From: Aureimonas fodinaquatilis
Lineage (GTDB): Bacteria > Pseudomonadota > Alphaproteobacteria > Rhizobiales > Rhizobiaceae
Assembly (NCBI RefSeq): GCF_008369445.1
Contig: NZ_VTWH01000002.1
Location: forward strand, 124,001 to 188,000
DNA: 64,000 bases
Direction of reading: 5' to 3'
Shown: piece by piece, positions 46,513 to 56,108 of the stretch
Numbering within the stretch: the stretch's first letter is position 1
Layout: each line of letters opens with the position of its first letter
Program-made: the position numbers and the translations under genes
Notes under the pieces: model-generated
What the model was told of the DNA's origin: nothing
Database searches by the model: none
Seen by the model: only the letters and a program-made list of their open reading frames with translations

Positions 46513-48300
46513 ATGCATCGCTATCGCAGCCACACCTGCGCGGCCCTCCGTACCCCTGATGTGGGCAGCACAGTACGCATTTCCGGTTGGGTCCACCGTG
46601 TCCGTGACCATGGCGGCCTGCTGTTCATCGACCTGCGTGACCACTTTGGCCTGACCCAGATTGTCGTTGATCCTGATTCGCCGGCATTCAGCACTGCTGA
46701 ACAGGTGCGCAGCGAATGGGTTATTCGTGTTGACGGCGAGGTCAAGGCGCGTTCGGCTGATACGGTGAATGCAAAACTGCCAACCGGCGAAATTGAGCTG
46801 TTTGCCAGCGAGATTGAAGTTCTGAGCCGGTCCAGGGAACTGCCGCTGCCGGTGTTCGGCGAGCCAGACTATCCGGAAGACACGCGCCTGAAATTCCGCT
46901 TTCTGGATTTGCGGCGGGAGACTTTGCATCGCAACATCATGCGCCGTACGCAGATCATCTCTTCCATGCGCCGCCGCATGGCGGATGAGGGCTTTACAGA
47001 GTTTTCCACGCCCATTCTGACTGCCTCTTCGCCAGAGGGCGCTCGCGATTTTCTTGTGCCATCCCGCATTCATCAAGGCTCGTTCTATGCGCTGCCGCAG
47101 GCCCCGCAGCAGTACAAGCAGCTGATCATGATGAGCGGCTTTGACCGCTATTTCCAGATCGCGCCGTGCTTCCGTGATGAAGATCCACGGGCAGACCGCC
47201 TGCCGGGCGAGTTTTACCAGCTCGATCTGGAAATGAGCTTCGTGACGCAGGAAGACATTTTCCAGACGATGGAGCCGGTGATTCGCGGAATCTTCGAGGA
47301 TTTTGCCGACGGCAAGCCGGTGAGCCAAACGTTTCGCCGGATTCCCTATGATGATGCTATGCGCAAATATGGCTCGGACAAGCCAGACTTGCGCAACCCG
47401 ATTGAAATGGAAGCTGTGACCGAGCATTTTGCCGGCTCGGGCTTCAAGGTTTTCGCCAACATGATTGCCTCTGACCCGGCAGTGGAAATCTGGGCGGTTC
47501 CGGCAAAAACCGGTGGCTCGCGCGCATTCTGCGACAGAATGAATTCCTGGGCGCAGGGCGAAGGTCAGCCCGGCCTTGGCTATATTTTCTGGCGTGAGGA
47601 AGAGGGTGCATTGTCTGGTGCCGGCCCGCTGGCCAAGAATATTGGCGATGAGCGGACAGAGGCCATTCGCACCCAACTGGGACTTGCGGCCGGGGATGCC
47701 TGCTTCTTTGTGGCGGGCAACCCGAAGAAGTTTGTCGATTTTGCCGGTGCCGCGCGCACCCGCGTTGGCGAAGAGTTGAACCTCATCGACCGTGATCGGT
47801 TCGAGCTGGCATGGATTATCGACTTCCCGTTTTATGAATGGCAGGAAGAAGAAAAGAAGGTCGACTTTTCGCACAACCCGTTTTCCATGCCACAGGGCGG
47901 AATGGATGCACTGGAAGGGCAGGACCCGCTGTCAATCAAAGCCTACCAGTATGACATCGTCTGCAATGGCTTTGAAATCGCGTCCGGAGGCATTCGCAAC
48001 CACTTGCCGGAAGCCATGGTGAAAGCGTTTGAAATTGCAGGCTATTCCCGCAATGACGTGGAAGAGCGCTTCGGCGGGCTGTATCGCGCGTTTCAGTATG
48101 GCGCACCGCCGCATGGCGGAATGGCAGCCGGTGTGGACCGCATCGTCATGCTGCTTTGCGGCGTGAAAAACCTGCGCGAGATCACCATGTTCCCGATGAA
48201 CCAGCAGGCCTATGATCTGCTGATGAATGCACCTGCGGAAGCGACACCGACCCAGCTGCGGGAATTGGGCGTTCGGGTTGCTCCTCAGCCCAAGGCCTGA
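46513..48300 (+). CDS. aspS: Aspartyl-tRNA synthetase
   Basis: The 595-residue class IIb synthetase has an N-terminal anticodon-binding OB fold ([22 protein letters not shown]), class II motif 2 ([19 protein letters not shown]), the bacterial GAD insertion near 280-420 and motif 3 ([15 protein letters not shown]). The length is typical for bacterial AspRS. GGGAAGAAGAAG lies before the ATG. Alphaproteobacterial enzymes of this type often also charge tRNA-Asn. Confidence 0.97.
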   Translation: MHRYRSHTCAALRTPDVGSTVRISGWVHRVRDHGGLLFIDLRDHFGLTQIVVDPDSPAFSTAEQVRSEWVIRVDGEVKARSADTVNAKLPTGEIELFASEIEVLSRSRELPLPVFGEPDYPEDTRLKFRFLDLRRETLHRNIMRRTQIISSMRRRMADEGFTEFSTPILTASSPEGARDFLVPSRIHQGSFYALPQAPQQYKQLIMMSGFDRYFQIAPCFRDEDPRADRLPGEFYQLDLEMSFVTQEDIFQTMEPVIRGIFEDFADGKPVSQTFRRIPYDDAMRKYGSDKPDLRNPIEMEAVTEHFAGSGFKVFANMIASDPAVEIWAVPAKTGGSRAFCDRMNSWAQGEGQPGLGYIFWREEEGALSGAGPLAKNIGDERTEAIRTQLGLAAGDACFFVAGNPKKFVDFAGAARTRVGEELNLIDRDRFELAWIIDFPFYEWQEEEKKVDFSHNPFSMPQGGMDALEGQDPLSIKAYQYDIVCNGFEIASGGIRNHLPEAMVKAFEIAGYSRNDVEERFGGLYRAFQYGAPPHGGMAAGVDRIVMLLCGVKNLREITMFPMNQQAYDLLMNAPAEATPTQLRELGVRVAPQPKA

Positions 48301-48320
48301 GACTTGATCGGCAAGTTATA

Positions 48321-48375
48321 AATCCGGGGCGTTTGAGCCGGATCGCAATGATCGGCTCAAACGCCCCGGATTTTT
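48321..48375 (+). terminator. Intrinsic terminator of aspS
   Basis: Perfect 20-bp arms (48321-48340 and 48353-48372, left arm beginning AATCCGGGGCG) with a 12-base loop end in TTTTT. It lies 20 bases past the aspS stop. The stem is unusually long. Confidence 0.88.
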
Positions 48376-48380
48376 CAAGG

Positions 48381-48422
48381 TCGAATTGTTTTCGCTGAAA
48401 CGTAACCGTTTCAACGAAATGA
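48381..48422. repeat. Family A repeat, single copy
   Basis: The segment carries linker TCGAATTGTTTTCG and hairpin CTGAAACGTAACCGTTTCAACG, then AAATGA. It matches the GTTGAAAC variant of the 22413 array. It lies 3 bp past the stop codon of the minus-strand exported protein. Confidence 0.75.
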
Positions 48423-48425
48423 GAC

Positions 48426-49610
48426 CTACTGGTTTGAAATCACATCAAGATTCAGCACCTGCGGCAACGTTTGGGGCGCACCAACCGCAGCACCAATGAT
48501 TTGCGTGGCTGGCACAGGTGCCGGAGGCGCAATGGAGATGGTGATGTTTTTCGGATCGTTCAGATACTGTGTCACAGCGTCTGAGACCTTGGTCTGGAAT
48601 TCCGGATTTTGCAGCTGTGCCAGAAGCATTGGCAGCTGCGAGCTGAGCGTGTTGACAAATTCTGTCCGGCTTTGACCAGATTTGCCGGCAAAATAGTCCA
48701 GCAATTTTGGCGTCAGCGAGTCATCAGTGAATGCCAGGTTGGCATTGATCAGCTGAATTTGCGACATCAGGCCCAGCATCGCCATGCCGGCACCCTCATT
48801 GTTTTCCGGAGCGGCCGCCATTTGCTGCTGCAACTGCTGCAATTGCTGGATGAATGCCGGTGTATAGCCGTTGATGGTGTAGGTGAAGTCCAGCTTGCCA
48901 CCATCTTCAAGTTCAATGGTCATCGGGTCCAGCGTCAGCATGCCCGTGCCGGGGTGCCACTCGGCACTGCCGTTCATATTCGCGCGAATTGGCGAATAGC
49001 CCATTTCAGCCAGAGGCTGTGATGCCGCCTGTGCCTGTGTGTTTTCATTATCTTCGGTATTGATCACCAGGCCGGTCAGCACAAAACTTCCGCTCATATT
49101 GCCTTCAGCGGTAATGGTGTTGTCGGCAGTGATTTCAGCGATGGTTGAAATGTCCTCGCCCTTGTCGCGTATGGCAACGTCGCTGATTGCCAGCTTTTCC
49201 ATGTAAAAGCTGGTTGGAAGCGCGTCTGCATTGGCGACTGTGCCTTGCAGCACGATGTTTTCGCCAACAAAGCTGCCAAGGTGGAAGCTGCTGGTATCAT
49301 CAACCGATTCAACATCGGCCAGCGCCACTCGCTCAATTTTAAAGCCGTCTTCCGGTGTGCCTGTTACCGTTTCAAACGTCACATCGCCCAGATTGACGGT
49401 GCTGTCTGCCGGACCAACCGTCAGGCCTTTCAATACGACGTCGTCGCCATTGGTCTCCGCGGCCGTGTAATTGACGACCATATCCTGCGCGGCGGCAAGG
49501 TCCTTGAGACGCTGGCCCAGCGCTTCGCCATCGGCGGCAAATGCGGAGGTGGAGCATAGAAGGGCGGCGGCCAGACCGGAAAGCAGGCGGCGGGAGCGAA
49601 TTGCAGACAT
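48426..49610 (-). CDS. Conserved exported protein of unknown function
   Basis: The 394-residue protein has a signal peptide (LLSGLAAALLCSTSAFAADG). The mature part has repeated short beta segments (VLKGLTVGPADSTVNLGDVTFE type) and a glutamine-rich stretch near 280-300 (QQLQQLQQQM). It may be a periplasmic lipid-binding-like protein, but I recognise no family with confidence. The frame continues 83 codons upstream into the parC promoter region without support; AGAGGG precedes the ATG at 49610. It is divergent from parC. Confidence 0.78.
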   Translation of the reverse strand: MSAIRSRRLLSGLAAALLCSTSAFAADGEALGQRLKDLAAAQDMVVNYTAAETNGDDVVLKGLTVGPADSTVNLGDVTFETVTGTPEDGFKIERVALADVESVDDTSSFHLGSFVGENIVLQGTVANADALPTSFYMEKLAISDVAIRDKGEDISTIAEITADNTITAEGNMSGSFVLTGLVINTEDNENTQAQAASQPLAEMGYSPIRANMNGSAEWHPGTGMLTLDPMTIELEDGGKLDFTYTINGYTPAFIQQLQQLQQQMAAAPENNEGAGMAMLGLMSQIQLINANLAFTDDSLTPKLLDYFAGKSGQSRTEFVNTLSSQLPMLLAQLQNPEFQTKVSDAVTQYLNDPKNITISIAPPAPVPATQIIGAAVGAPQTLPQVLNLDVISNQ

Positions 49611-49818
49611 TGGTTCATTACCCTCTTCATAAGCGTACGTTGATTCAACCGGGGATTGGTGAATCGCAAAATTCCATCTTCGGTTTATGGGGCGGGCGGA
49701 CGATATGGCAATGCGAAAACGCAAGGAATGCCGCAAAGCTGCGACGATTTTATGTTTGTCGTTGGATAACCTCGACCGGCGCTTGTGCTTTTTGCCAGCG
49801 TCCATTACGCGATGAAAT

Positions 49819-52071
49819 ATGGGTAAAAAAGCGGACGGCCCGTTAAGCGGCGGTGACATTGAACCGGTTGACCTGAAGGCGGCGCTGGAAGAGCGATACC
49901 TTGCCTATGCCTTGTCCACAATTATGGGCCGCGCCCTGCCGGATGTGCGAGACGGGCTGAAGCCTGTGCACCGGCGCATTGTGCATGCGATGCGCATTCT
50001 GCGGCTGGACCCCGGTCAGGGTTATAAGAAATGCGCCCGGATTGTCGGCGATGTGATGGGCAAGTTTCACCCGCATGGTGACAGCTCGATCTATGATGCG
50101 CTGGTGCGACTGTCGCAGGATTTCGCTATTCGCTATCCGTTGATCGACGGGCAGGGCAATTTCGGCAATGTGGATGGTGATAGCGCCGCTGCCATGCGCT
50201 ACACGGAAGCCCGTATGACCGAAGTGGCAACGCTTCTGCTGCGCGGTCTGGATGAAGATGCGGTGGATTTCAAAGCCACCTACAATGAAGAAGATCAAGA
50301 GCCGGTGGTGCTTCCCGGCGCATTCCCCAATCTTCTGGCCAACGGCGCAACCGGCATTGCAGTTGGCATGGCAACGTCGATACCGCCGCACAATGCGGCT
50401 GAGATATGCGATGCCGCGCTGAAGCTGATTGAAACACCGGATGCCAGCGTGGATGTTCTGCTGCGCTATATCCAGGGACCGGATTTTCCCACTGGCGGCG
50501 TGGTGGTCGAAGGTCAGGCCGCAATTCGGGAGGCATATGCCACGGGTCGCGGCTCGTTTCGCGTGCGGGCGCGGTGGGAAAAGGAAGAGCAGAGCCGTGG
50601 CGGCTATGTCGTCATTGTAACTGAAATTCCCTACATGGTGCAGAAGTCCCGGCTGATTGAGAAAATTGCCGATCTGCTGGTCGCCCGCAAGCTGCCGTTG
50701 CTGGCCGATATTCGCGATGAATCAGCCGAAGATGTTCGCATTGTGCTGGAGCCGCGCAGCCGGTCGGTTGATCCCGAATTGATGATGGAATCCCTGTTCC
50801 GGCTGACGGATCTGGAAAGCCGGATCCCGTTGAACATGAATGTTCTGTCGGGCGGCAAGATTCCCAAAGTCATGTCGCTGCGCGATGTGCTGGTGGAATG
50901 GCTGGAGCATCAGCGAGAGGTTCTGGTGCGCCGGGCGGCGTTTCGCCTTGGGCAGATTGAACGGCGGCTGGAAATTGTTGCCGGCTATCTCATCATTTTC
51001 CTCAATCTGGATGAAGTGATCCGGATCATCCGTGAGGAAGATGAGCCCAAACAGCAATTGATGCGCACATTTGAGCTGACGGATGTTCAGGCGGAAGCAG
51101 TCCTGAACCTGCGTTTGCGGTCTTTGCGCAAGCTGGAAGAGCTGGAGCTGAAGCGCGAGTTTGACGCGCTGAGCGCAGAGAAGCAGGAAAAAGAGGCGCT
51201 TCTGGCCTCTGCCCAGTTGCAATGGAGTGCCATTGCCGCAGAAGTGCGAGCGGTCAGGGAAACTTTCTCCAAAAAGACCAAACTGGGCAAGCGCCGCACT
51301 TTGTTCGCCGACGCGCCTAACCACATGTCGGATGTGATTGCTGAAGCGCTGATTGAGCGTGAGCCAATTACCATTGTGTTGTCGCAAAAAGGCTTCCTGC
51401 GCGGCATGCGCGGACATCTGGCCGACACCTCTACACTGCAGTTCCGGGAAGGCGATGCTCTAAAGCTGGCATTTCCGGCGCACACAACTGACAAGCTGAT
51501 TTTCCTTTCTACCAATGGCAGAGCGTTTACGCTGGGAGCGGACAAACTGCCTGGCGGGCGCGGGCATGGTGACCCGGTGCGACTGGCTATCGAGCTGGAG
51601 GATGATCAGGATATTGTGTCGGGCTTTGTTGTGAACCCGGCTGAAAAGCGGCTGATTGTTTCGAACCAGGGCAATGGTTTCATTGTCAGCGAAAATGAGC
51701 TGCTGTCCGGTATGCGGCGCGGCAAGCAGGTGCTGAATGTTTCCGACAATGCGCGGCTGGCACTGGCCCTGCGCGTTGAGGGCGACAGGGTGGCGGCCGT
51801 GGGCGAAAATCGGAAAATGCTGGTGTTTCCGCTCAGCCAGATTCCGGAAATGACACGCGGCAAGGGTGTGCGGTTGCAGCGCTACAAGGATGGCGGGATT
51901 TCCGACCTGCGCATCTTCAACATTGCCGATGGCCTGACCTGGGTGGATTCTGCCGGCCGCACCTACAGCCGCTCTGAAGCGGAACTGTTTGAGTGGAGCG
52001 GCGACAGGGCGCAGGCTGGCCGACTGGTGCCCAAGGGCTTCCCTAAAAACGGAAAATTTGTGGGTCGGTAG
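49819..52071 (+). CDS. parC: DNA topoisomerase IV subunit A
   Basis: The 750-residue type IIA subunit breaks and rejoins DNA to unlink chromosomes. The N-terminal block [24 protein letters not shown] and the active-site Tyr128 in AMRYTEARM are present. Coiled-coil and tower regions run to about 490, followed by a shortened beta-pinwheel C-terminal domain. ParC rather than GyrA is favoured because the GyrA box is absent and the length fits. It is divergent from the exported protein gene. Confidence 0.94.
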   Translation: MGKKADGPLSGGDIEPVDLKAALEERYLAYALSTIMGRALPDVRDGLKPVHRRIVHAMRILRLDPGQGYKKCARIVGDVMGKFHPHGDSSIYDALVRLSQDFAIRYPLIDGQGNFGNVDGDSAAAMRYTEARMTEVATLLLRGLDEDAVDFKATYNEEDQEPVVLPGAFPNLLANGATGIAVGMATSIPPHNAAEICDAALKLIETPDASVDVLLRYIQGPDFPTGGVVVEGQAAIREAYATGRGSFRVRARWEKEEQSRGGYVVIVTEIPYMVQKSRLIEKIADLLVARKLPLLADIRDESAEDVRIVLEPRSRSVDPELMMESLFRLTDLESRIPLNMNVLSGGKIPKVMSLRDVLVEWLEHQREVLVRRAAFRLGQIERRLEIVAGYLIIFLNLDEVIRIIREEDEPKQQLMRTFELTDVQAEAVLNLRLRSLRKLEELELKREFDALSAEKQEKEALLASAQLQWSAIAAEVRAVRETFSKKTKLGKRRTLFADAPNHMSDVIAEALIEREPITIVLSQKGFLRGMRGHLADTSTLQFREGDALKLAFPAHTTDKLIFLSTNGRAFTLGADKLPGGRGHGDPVRLAIELEDDQDIVSGFVVNPAEKRLIVSNQGNGFIVSENELLSGMRRGKQVLNVSDNARLALALRVEGDRVAAVGENRKMLVFPLSQIPEMTRGKGVRLQRYKDGGISDLRIFNIADGLTWVDSAGRTYSRSEAELFEWSGDRAQAGRLVPKGFPKNGKFVGR

Positions 52072-52101
52072 CCAGCGCGCTCCGGCCTCAACGACGGTGG
52101 C

Positions 52102-52869
52102 CTAGGCTGTCTGGTCGCCGGTTTTTTCATATCGCGCCCAGCCGGATGGACGCAGATGCTCCTGTGGCAGAAAGCGGATCTTATAATCCATTTTGGCCGA
52201 ACCCTCGACCCAGTAGCCAAGATAGAGATATGGAAGGCCCAGCGCGCGTGCGCGCTCAATATGGTCAAGGATCATCAGGCTGCCAAGGCTGCGATGCGGC
52301 ATTGACGGGTTGTAGTAGGAATACACCATAGACAGCCCGTCAGCCATGACATCGGACAGGGCCACGGCCACCAGATCGCCATCTGACACTGTGGTGAAGC
52401 TGGAATCCGGCCCGCGCTGACGATACTGAATAATGCGGGTTTCCACCTGGCTGTCTTCCACCATCATGGCATAATCCAACATGGACATTTCAGCCATTCC
52501 ACCATCGGCGTGGCGGCTGTCCAGGTAGCTTCTGAACAGGGAATACTGTTCGCTGGACGCAACCGCCGGGCCCATCCGGCCCACCAGGTCGCGGTTGGTG
52601 CGCAAAACTCTGCGCATGGAGTGGGACGGTTGAAACTCATCCACCAGAATGCGCACAGAAACGCAGGCACGGCATCTTTCGCAAGCGGGGCGGTAGGCAA
52701 TGTTCTGACTGCGGCGAAAGCCACCCTGGGTCAGCACATCCAACAGCTCGGCGGCGCGGTTGCCAACAAGATGCGTGAAAACCTTGCGCTCGATCTGGCC
52801 GTTCAAATACGGGCAGACCGCCGGCGCAGTGAGAAAAAACTGCGGTGTTTGCGGATGATGTGCAGTCAT
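52102..52869 (-). CDS. bpt: Aspartate/glutamate leucyltransferase
   Basis: The 255-residue protein transfers leucine to N-terminal Asp or Glu residues in the bacterial N-end rule. The N-terminal ATE domain has the cysteine cluster [12 protein letters not shown], and a GNAT-like C-terminal domain follows ([36 protein letters not shown]). It converges with parC with a 30-bp gap. Confidence 0.9.
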   Translation of the reverse strand: MTAHHPQTPQFFLTAPAVCPYLNGQIERKVFTHLVGNRAAELLDVLTQGGFRRSQNIAYRPACERCRACVSVRILVDEFQPSHSMRRVLRTNRDLVGRMGPAVASSEQYSLFRSYLDSRHADGGMAEMSMLDYAMMVEDSQVETRIIQYRQRGPDSSFTTVSDGDLVAVALSDVMADGLSMVYSYYNPSMPHRSLGSLMILDHIERARALGLPYLYLGYWVEGSAKMDYKIRFLPQEHLRPSGWARYEKTGDQTA

Positions 52870-52989
52870 CTCTCACAACTCACGACGACGCGGTGCACCT
52901 TTGCCCCGCTACAGTACCAGTTTGACCCAAACTGAAGCGGAGGGAAAGGTGACGAAAGGACTTAGGATGCGAAATGGATAAAATTTCCA

Positions 52990-53466
52990 CTAAGCCTTTA
53001 GATCATGAATGTTTCGAATGACCACGGTGCCCAGAAGATAGTCGTGCAGCAGTTCCTTGCGCCGGGTGAACAGCGAGAACAGGAGCACCAGCGGCGTCAG
53101 AGTGGCAATCGACGCCCAGAACAGCACCGCATGCAGAACGGCAAACACCGAATCCACCGGCGCGCCGTCCAGCCGCATCAGGCGTATACCAAACAGACGC
53201 ATGCCAATGGTTGCCTGGCTTCCGCTGCCCATGGTGAAGCCGACATACAGAATTGCCACCAGCGGTAGAAGCGCAGCATAGAGCAGCCAGCCGAGGCCAA
53301 AGGTTATGACACCCAGAATGCCAACGACGATTGCTGCTGGAATCAGCAGAAGAAGCACGATGGTAAAATCCACCATGAATGCCAGAATGCGTCTTGTGCG
53401 GACGCTGCTGAAAGCGCGCACATCATTCAGAATTGCATTTGATTCCAAATCGACAGTCTGGCTCAT
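52990..53466 (-). CDS. RDD family membrane protein
   Basis: The 158-residue protein has the RDD signature (RTRRILAFMVDF near residues 24-35) and about three to four hydrophobic helices (ILAFMVDFTIVLLLLIPAAIVVGI, then LLYAALLPLVAILYVGF). GSQATIGMRLFGIRL is the second conserved block. Function of the family is poorly defined. It lies between bpt and hemB on the same strand. Confidence 0.88.
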   Translation of the reverse strand: MSQTVDLESNAILNDVRAFSSVRTRRILAFMVDFTIVLLLLIPAAIVVGILGVITFGLGWLLYAALLPLVAILYVGFTMGSGSQATIGMRLFGIRLMRLDGAPVDSVFAVLHAVLFWASIATLTPLVLLFSLFTRRKELLHDYLLGTVVIRNIHDLKA

Positions 53467-53540
53467 TGCTTGTTCCTGATAAAAGCGAATTTGTTCGCCT
53501 GAAAATGGGATAGGCCACGCCTTTATGCAAGAACGGGTGG

Positions 53541-54566
53541 TTATTTTGAAAAGCGCTCCGCAACCATAGGTGCAAAATAGCTGAGGATGCCGGATGCACC
53601 AGCTCGCTTGTATGCCGTCAGAACTTCCAGCATTGCAGCGTCACGATCCAGCCATCCGCGTTCCGCCGCTGCCATGATCATCGAATATTCGCCGGAGGTC
53701 TGGTAGGCGAAGCAGGGCAGGTTGAACTCCTGCACCATACGGGTCAACACATCCAGATAGGGCAGGCCCGGCTTGACCATGATCATATCCGCACCTTCCG
53801 CAATGTCCTGCGCGGCTTCGCGCAGGGCCTCGGCGCCATTGCAATAATCCATCTGGTAAGTGCGCTTGTCGCCTTTCAAAACGCCGGACGAGCCCACAGC
53901 ATCGCGAAATGTCGCATAGAACACCGAAGCATACTTGGCGGCATAGGACATGATCATCGTGTCGCCCAGATGCGCTTCGTCCAAAGCCGAGCGGATCATG
54001 GCAATGCGACCATCCATCATGTCCGATGGCCCGATAATGTCACATCCCGCCTGAGCCTGGATCAATGCCTGCTGGCAAAGCACTTCAACTGTGGCGTCGT
54101 TGACAACGCGCCCGTTGCGCAACAGACCATCATGGCCGTGGCTTGTGTATGGGTCCAATGCCACATCGCACAATATGCCGATTTCCGGCACCGCGGCCTT
54201 TATGGCGCGCGTGGCACGGCACACCAGATTGTCCGGGTTCAGCGCTTCGCTGCCATCCTCATCCCGGCAGGCTGTGTCATTGAAAGGAAACAGCGCAATA
54301 ACCGGAATTTCCAGATCCCGGGCGCGCAAGGCAGCCTCTACCGCGCCTTTGACCGAATAGCGGAAAACACCCGGCATCGACTCCACCGGTTCCGGCCCAC
54401 CATCTCCATCCCGGACAAAGACCGGCCATATCAGATCGGAAGAGGCGATTTGTGTTTCCCGGATCAGGCGGCGTGACCAGTCATGCTGCCTCAATCTGCG
54501 GTAGCGGCGTCCGCCTGTTGCAGCATCGATTGCGGGTGTTAACTCCGACGGATCGCGCCTGTGCAT
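53541..54566 (-). CDS. hemB: Delta-aminolevulinic acid dehydratase (porphobilinogen synthase)
   Basis: The 341-residue enzyme condenses two 5-aminolevulinate molecules in heme synthesis. The substrate-binding lysine region is GDKRTYQMDYCNG, and the Schiff-base lysine is in MVKPGLPYLDVLTR. The ATG at 54566 has AAAGGAAAAG just upstream; the frame continues 22 codons without support. The long N-terminal segment RYRRLRQHDWSRRLIRE is typical. Confidence 0.95.
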   Translation of the reverse strand: MHRRDPSELTPAIDAATGGRRYRRLRQHDWSRRLIRETQIASSDLIWPVFVRDGDGGPEPVESMPGVFRYSVKGAVEAALRARDLEIPVIALFPFNDTACRDEDGSEALNPDNLVCRATRAIKAAVPEIGILCDVALDPYTSHGHDGLLRNGRVVNDATVEVLCQQALIQAQAGCDIIGPSDMMDGRIAMIRSALDEAHLGDTMIMSYAAKYASVFYATFRDAVGSSGVLKGDKRTYQMDYCNGAEALREAAQDIAEGADMIMVKPGLPYLDVLTRMVQEFNLPCFAYQTSGEYSMIMAAAERGWLDRDAAMLEVLTAYKRAGASGILSYFAPMVAERFSK

Positions 54567-54588
54567 CAGACTTTTCCTTTCGATACTG

Positions 54589-54617
54589 CTTATAAAACTA
54601 TACAACCAAAAATTGAA
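54589..54617 (-). promoter_or_regulatory. Possible hemB promoter
   Basis: Read on the minus strand, TTCAAT (54617-54612) and TATAAG (54594-54589) are separated by 17 bp. They lie 22 bases upstream of the hemB ATG. The -35 element is weak. Confidence 0.4.
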
Positions 54618-54778
54618 TCCCTGACGACTCACGCCCTGTGAGATCGCCTGTTGGGAACTTTGGCAGACTTACTAGGACGGTTCGGCGCGAAACGAAATAG
54701 CTGGAACATTTCTATCTTTTGTTTCGCGCGCATTCGCTGGCCAATCACTGCCGGAACTGTGGTTTAATTGGTGTGCAG

Positions 54779-55189
54779 ATGCAGAAAAATCAGGACCTTC
54801 TAGACCGGAAAATTTTGATAAAAAAGATTATCAAAATTCTATATCGCGTTGTCGGGGCAACATTTTTCGTCGCAGGAATTTTCTACTGGATATGCATTGT
54901 CGGCATATTCGACAAGGAGCTCTGGCGCTTTGACCAGATGCCATTCGGCTGGCGGCTGGCCACTGCCAGTCTGGCTGTGCTGTACCCGGTAACAGGTCTG
55001 GGCCTGTGGCTCTTTACGGCCTGGGGTCTCGTTCTCTGGATCGCGGTTGTAGGAATTGATGTCGCGATTTACGGCGCAGTTCCGGGCTTTTTCGGCAACA
55101 GTGTAATGATCGGCCTTCACGCAGTGGCTTTGCTGGTTGTTCTGCTTTTGTGGCTGGCGACTGTTGTAACCAGCCGCAAACTGGCCTGA
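54779..55189 (+). CDS. DUF6163-like small membrane protein
   Basis: The 136-residue protein has four hydrophobic helices (VGATFFVAGIFYWICIVGIF, RLATASLAVLYPVTGLGLWL, GLVLWIAVVGIDVAIYG, VMIGLHAVALLVVLLLWL). A DUF6163-type gene beside hemB, ldtR and an L,D-transpeptidase is a recurrent rhizobial arrangement, which suggests a role in the cell envelope (inference). The start is uncertain: ATG 54779, GTG 54773 or the frame opening at 54719. Confidence 0.75.
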   Translation: MQKNQDLLDRKILIKKIIKILYRVVGATFFVAGIFYWICIVGIFDKELWRFDQMPFGWRLATASLAVLYPVTGLGLWLFTAWGLVLWIAVVGIDVAIYGAVPGFFGNSVMIGLHAVALLVVLLLWLATVVTSRKLA

Positions 55190-55276
55190 TCAATAACCAA
55201 TTGTTAATTGCATTGTTAAAAACGCTTGAAGCGGTCCAGGCGAACACTCAATGTCCTGAACTGCCTTAACACGCTG

Positions 55277-55329
55277 TTTTGTCGCACTGTTCCCGCTTTG
55301 AAATGCCAGTGCTTCAACGGGAAGTGTTC
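55277..55329. repeat. Degenerate family A repeat, single copy
   Basis: TTTGTCGCACTGTTCCCG, then CTTTGAAATGCCAGTGCTTCAACGG (stem partly eroded) and GAAGTGTTC, aligns with the linker and hairpin of the 14611 array. It lies in the 257-bp gap before ldtR, in which nothing else is recognised. Confidence 0.6.
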
Positions 55330-55446
55330 TGGTAACGCGCCGTTAAGAATAAATTTTAACAGCGGATTCAGACTGACACCCGCATCATCTTTCGCAGTAC
55401 TGCCGCAGTTGCGGTGTTGTGACGTATGAGTGTCGGAGTACACCGC

Positions 55447-55962
55447 ATGACAGGCCAAAGATTTCACCAGACCGCTCAGGATCATCCCATGGAAGATCGC
55501 GGCGATTTGAAATCGCTGTATATGGAAACGTTGCAGTTGGTGGAGCGGCTTCATCGCCGCCTGCTGGACGTGGTGAAGGACGAGTTTGACCGCAACGGCC
55601 GAACTGACATCAACGCCGTGCAGGCGCTGCTGCTTTTTAACATAGGCGACAGCATTCTCACCGCTGGCGAGTTGCGTTCTCGCGGGTTCTACCTTGGCTC
55701 CAATGTGTCGTACAATCTGAAAAAGCTGGTTGAACTCGGCTTCATCGATCATCAGAAATCCTCCAGCGACAAGCGGGCGGTGCGCGTGTCGCTGACCGAG
55801 GCCGGGCTGGAAGTTGCTGAAATCGTTACCGAGCTCTATAATCGGCATATCGGCTCGATCGACAAGGTCGGCGGGCTGGACGAGCAGGAATTTCAGAAAA
55901 TGAACCGGTCTTTGCAGCGACTTGACCGGTTCTGGAACGATACAATCATGTATCGGCTCTGA
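55447..55962 (+). CDS. ldtR: MarR family regulator LdtR
   Basis: The 171-residue winged-helix regulator resembles LdtR of rhizobia and Liberibacter, which controls an L,D-transpeptidase and stress tolerance. The DNA-binding region is ADINAVQALLLF-like (TDINAVQALLLFNIGDSIL) and RGFYLGSNVSYNLKKLVELGF, followed by SSSDKRAVRVSLTEAG. The ATG at 55447 has GGAG 9 bases upstream; 55426 lacks one. The likely target gene is directly downstream. Confidence 0.88.
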   Translation: MTGQRFHQTAQDHPMEDRGDLKSLYMETLQLVERLHRRLLDVVKDEFDRNGRTDINAVQALLLFNIGDSILTAGELRSRGFYLGSNVSYNLKKLVELGFIDHQKSSSDKRAVRVSLTEAGLEVAEIVTELYNRHIGSIDKVGGLDEQEFQKMNRSLQRLDRFWNDTIMYRL

Positions 55963-56108
55963 CGTTTCAGGCGCGCTAAAAATGCAACGTTGGCGCAATA
56001 GCGTAATTTAACATTTTGTTTTCCACTCTTTAGCCATAATGCCGTGGCTTGCAGAAAAATTCGGGTCCGGCTTGCCCAGACGTCCGGGTCAACAAGCAGG
56101 GGGTTTGA

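Noticed and set aside
46420-47874. A 484-codon open frame antisense to aspS
   Set aside because: It mirrors a strongly conserved synthetase gene on the other strand and its product looks like no family. Such long antisense frames arise from GC-biased third positions.
55216-55998. A 260-codon minus-strand frame opposite ldtR
   Set aside because: ldtR on the plus strand is a clear MarR regulator in a conserved neighbourhood; the antisense frame lacks any support.
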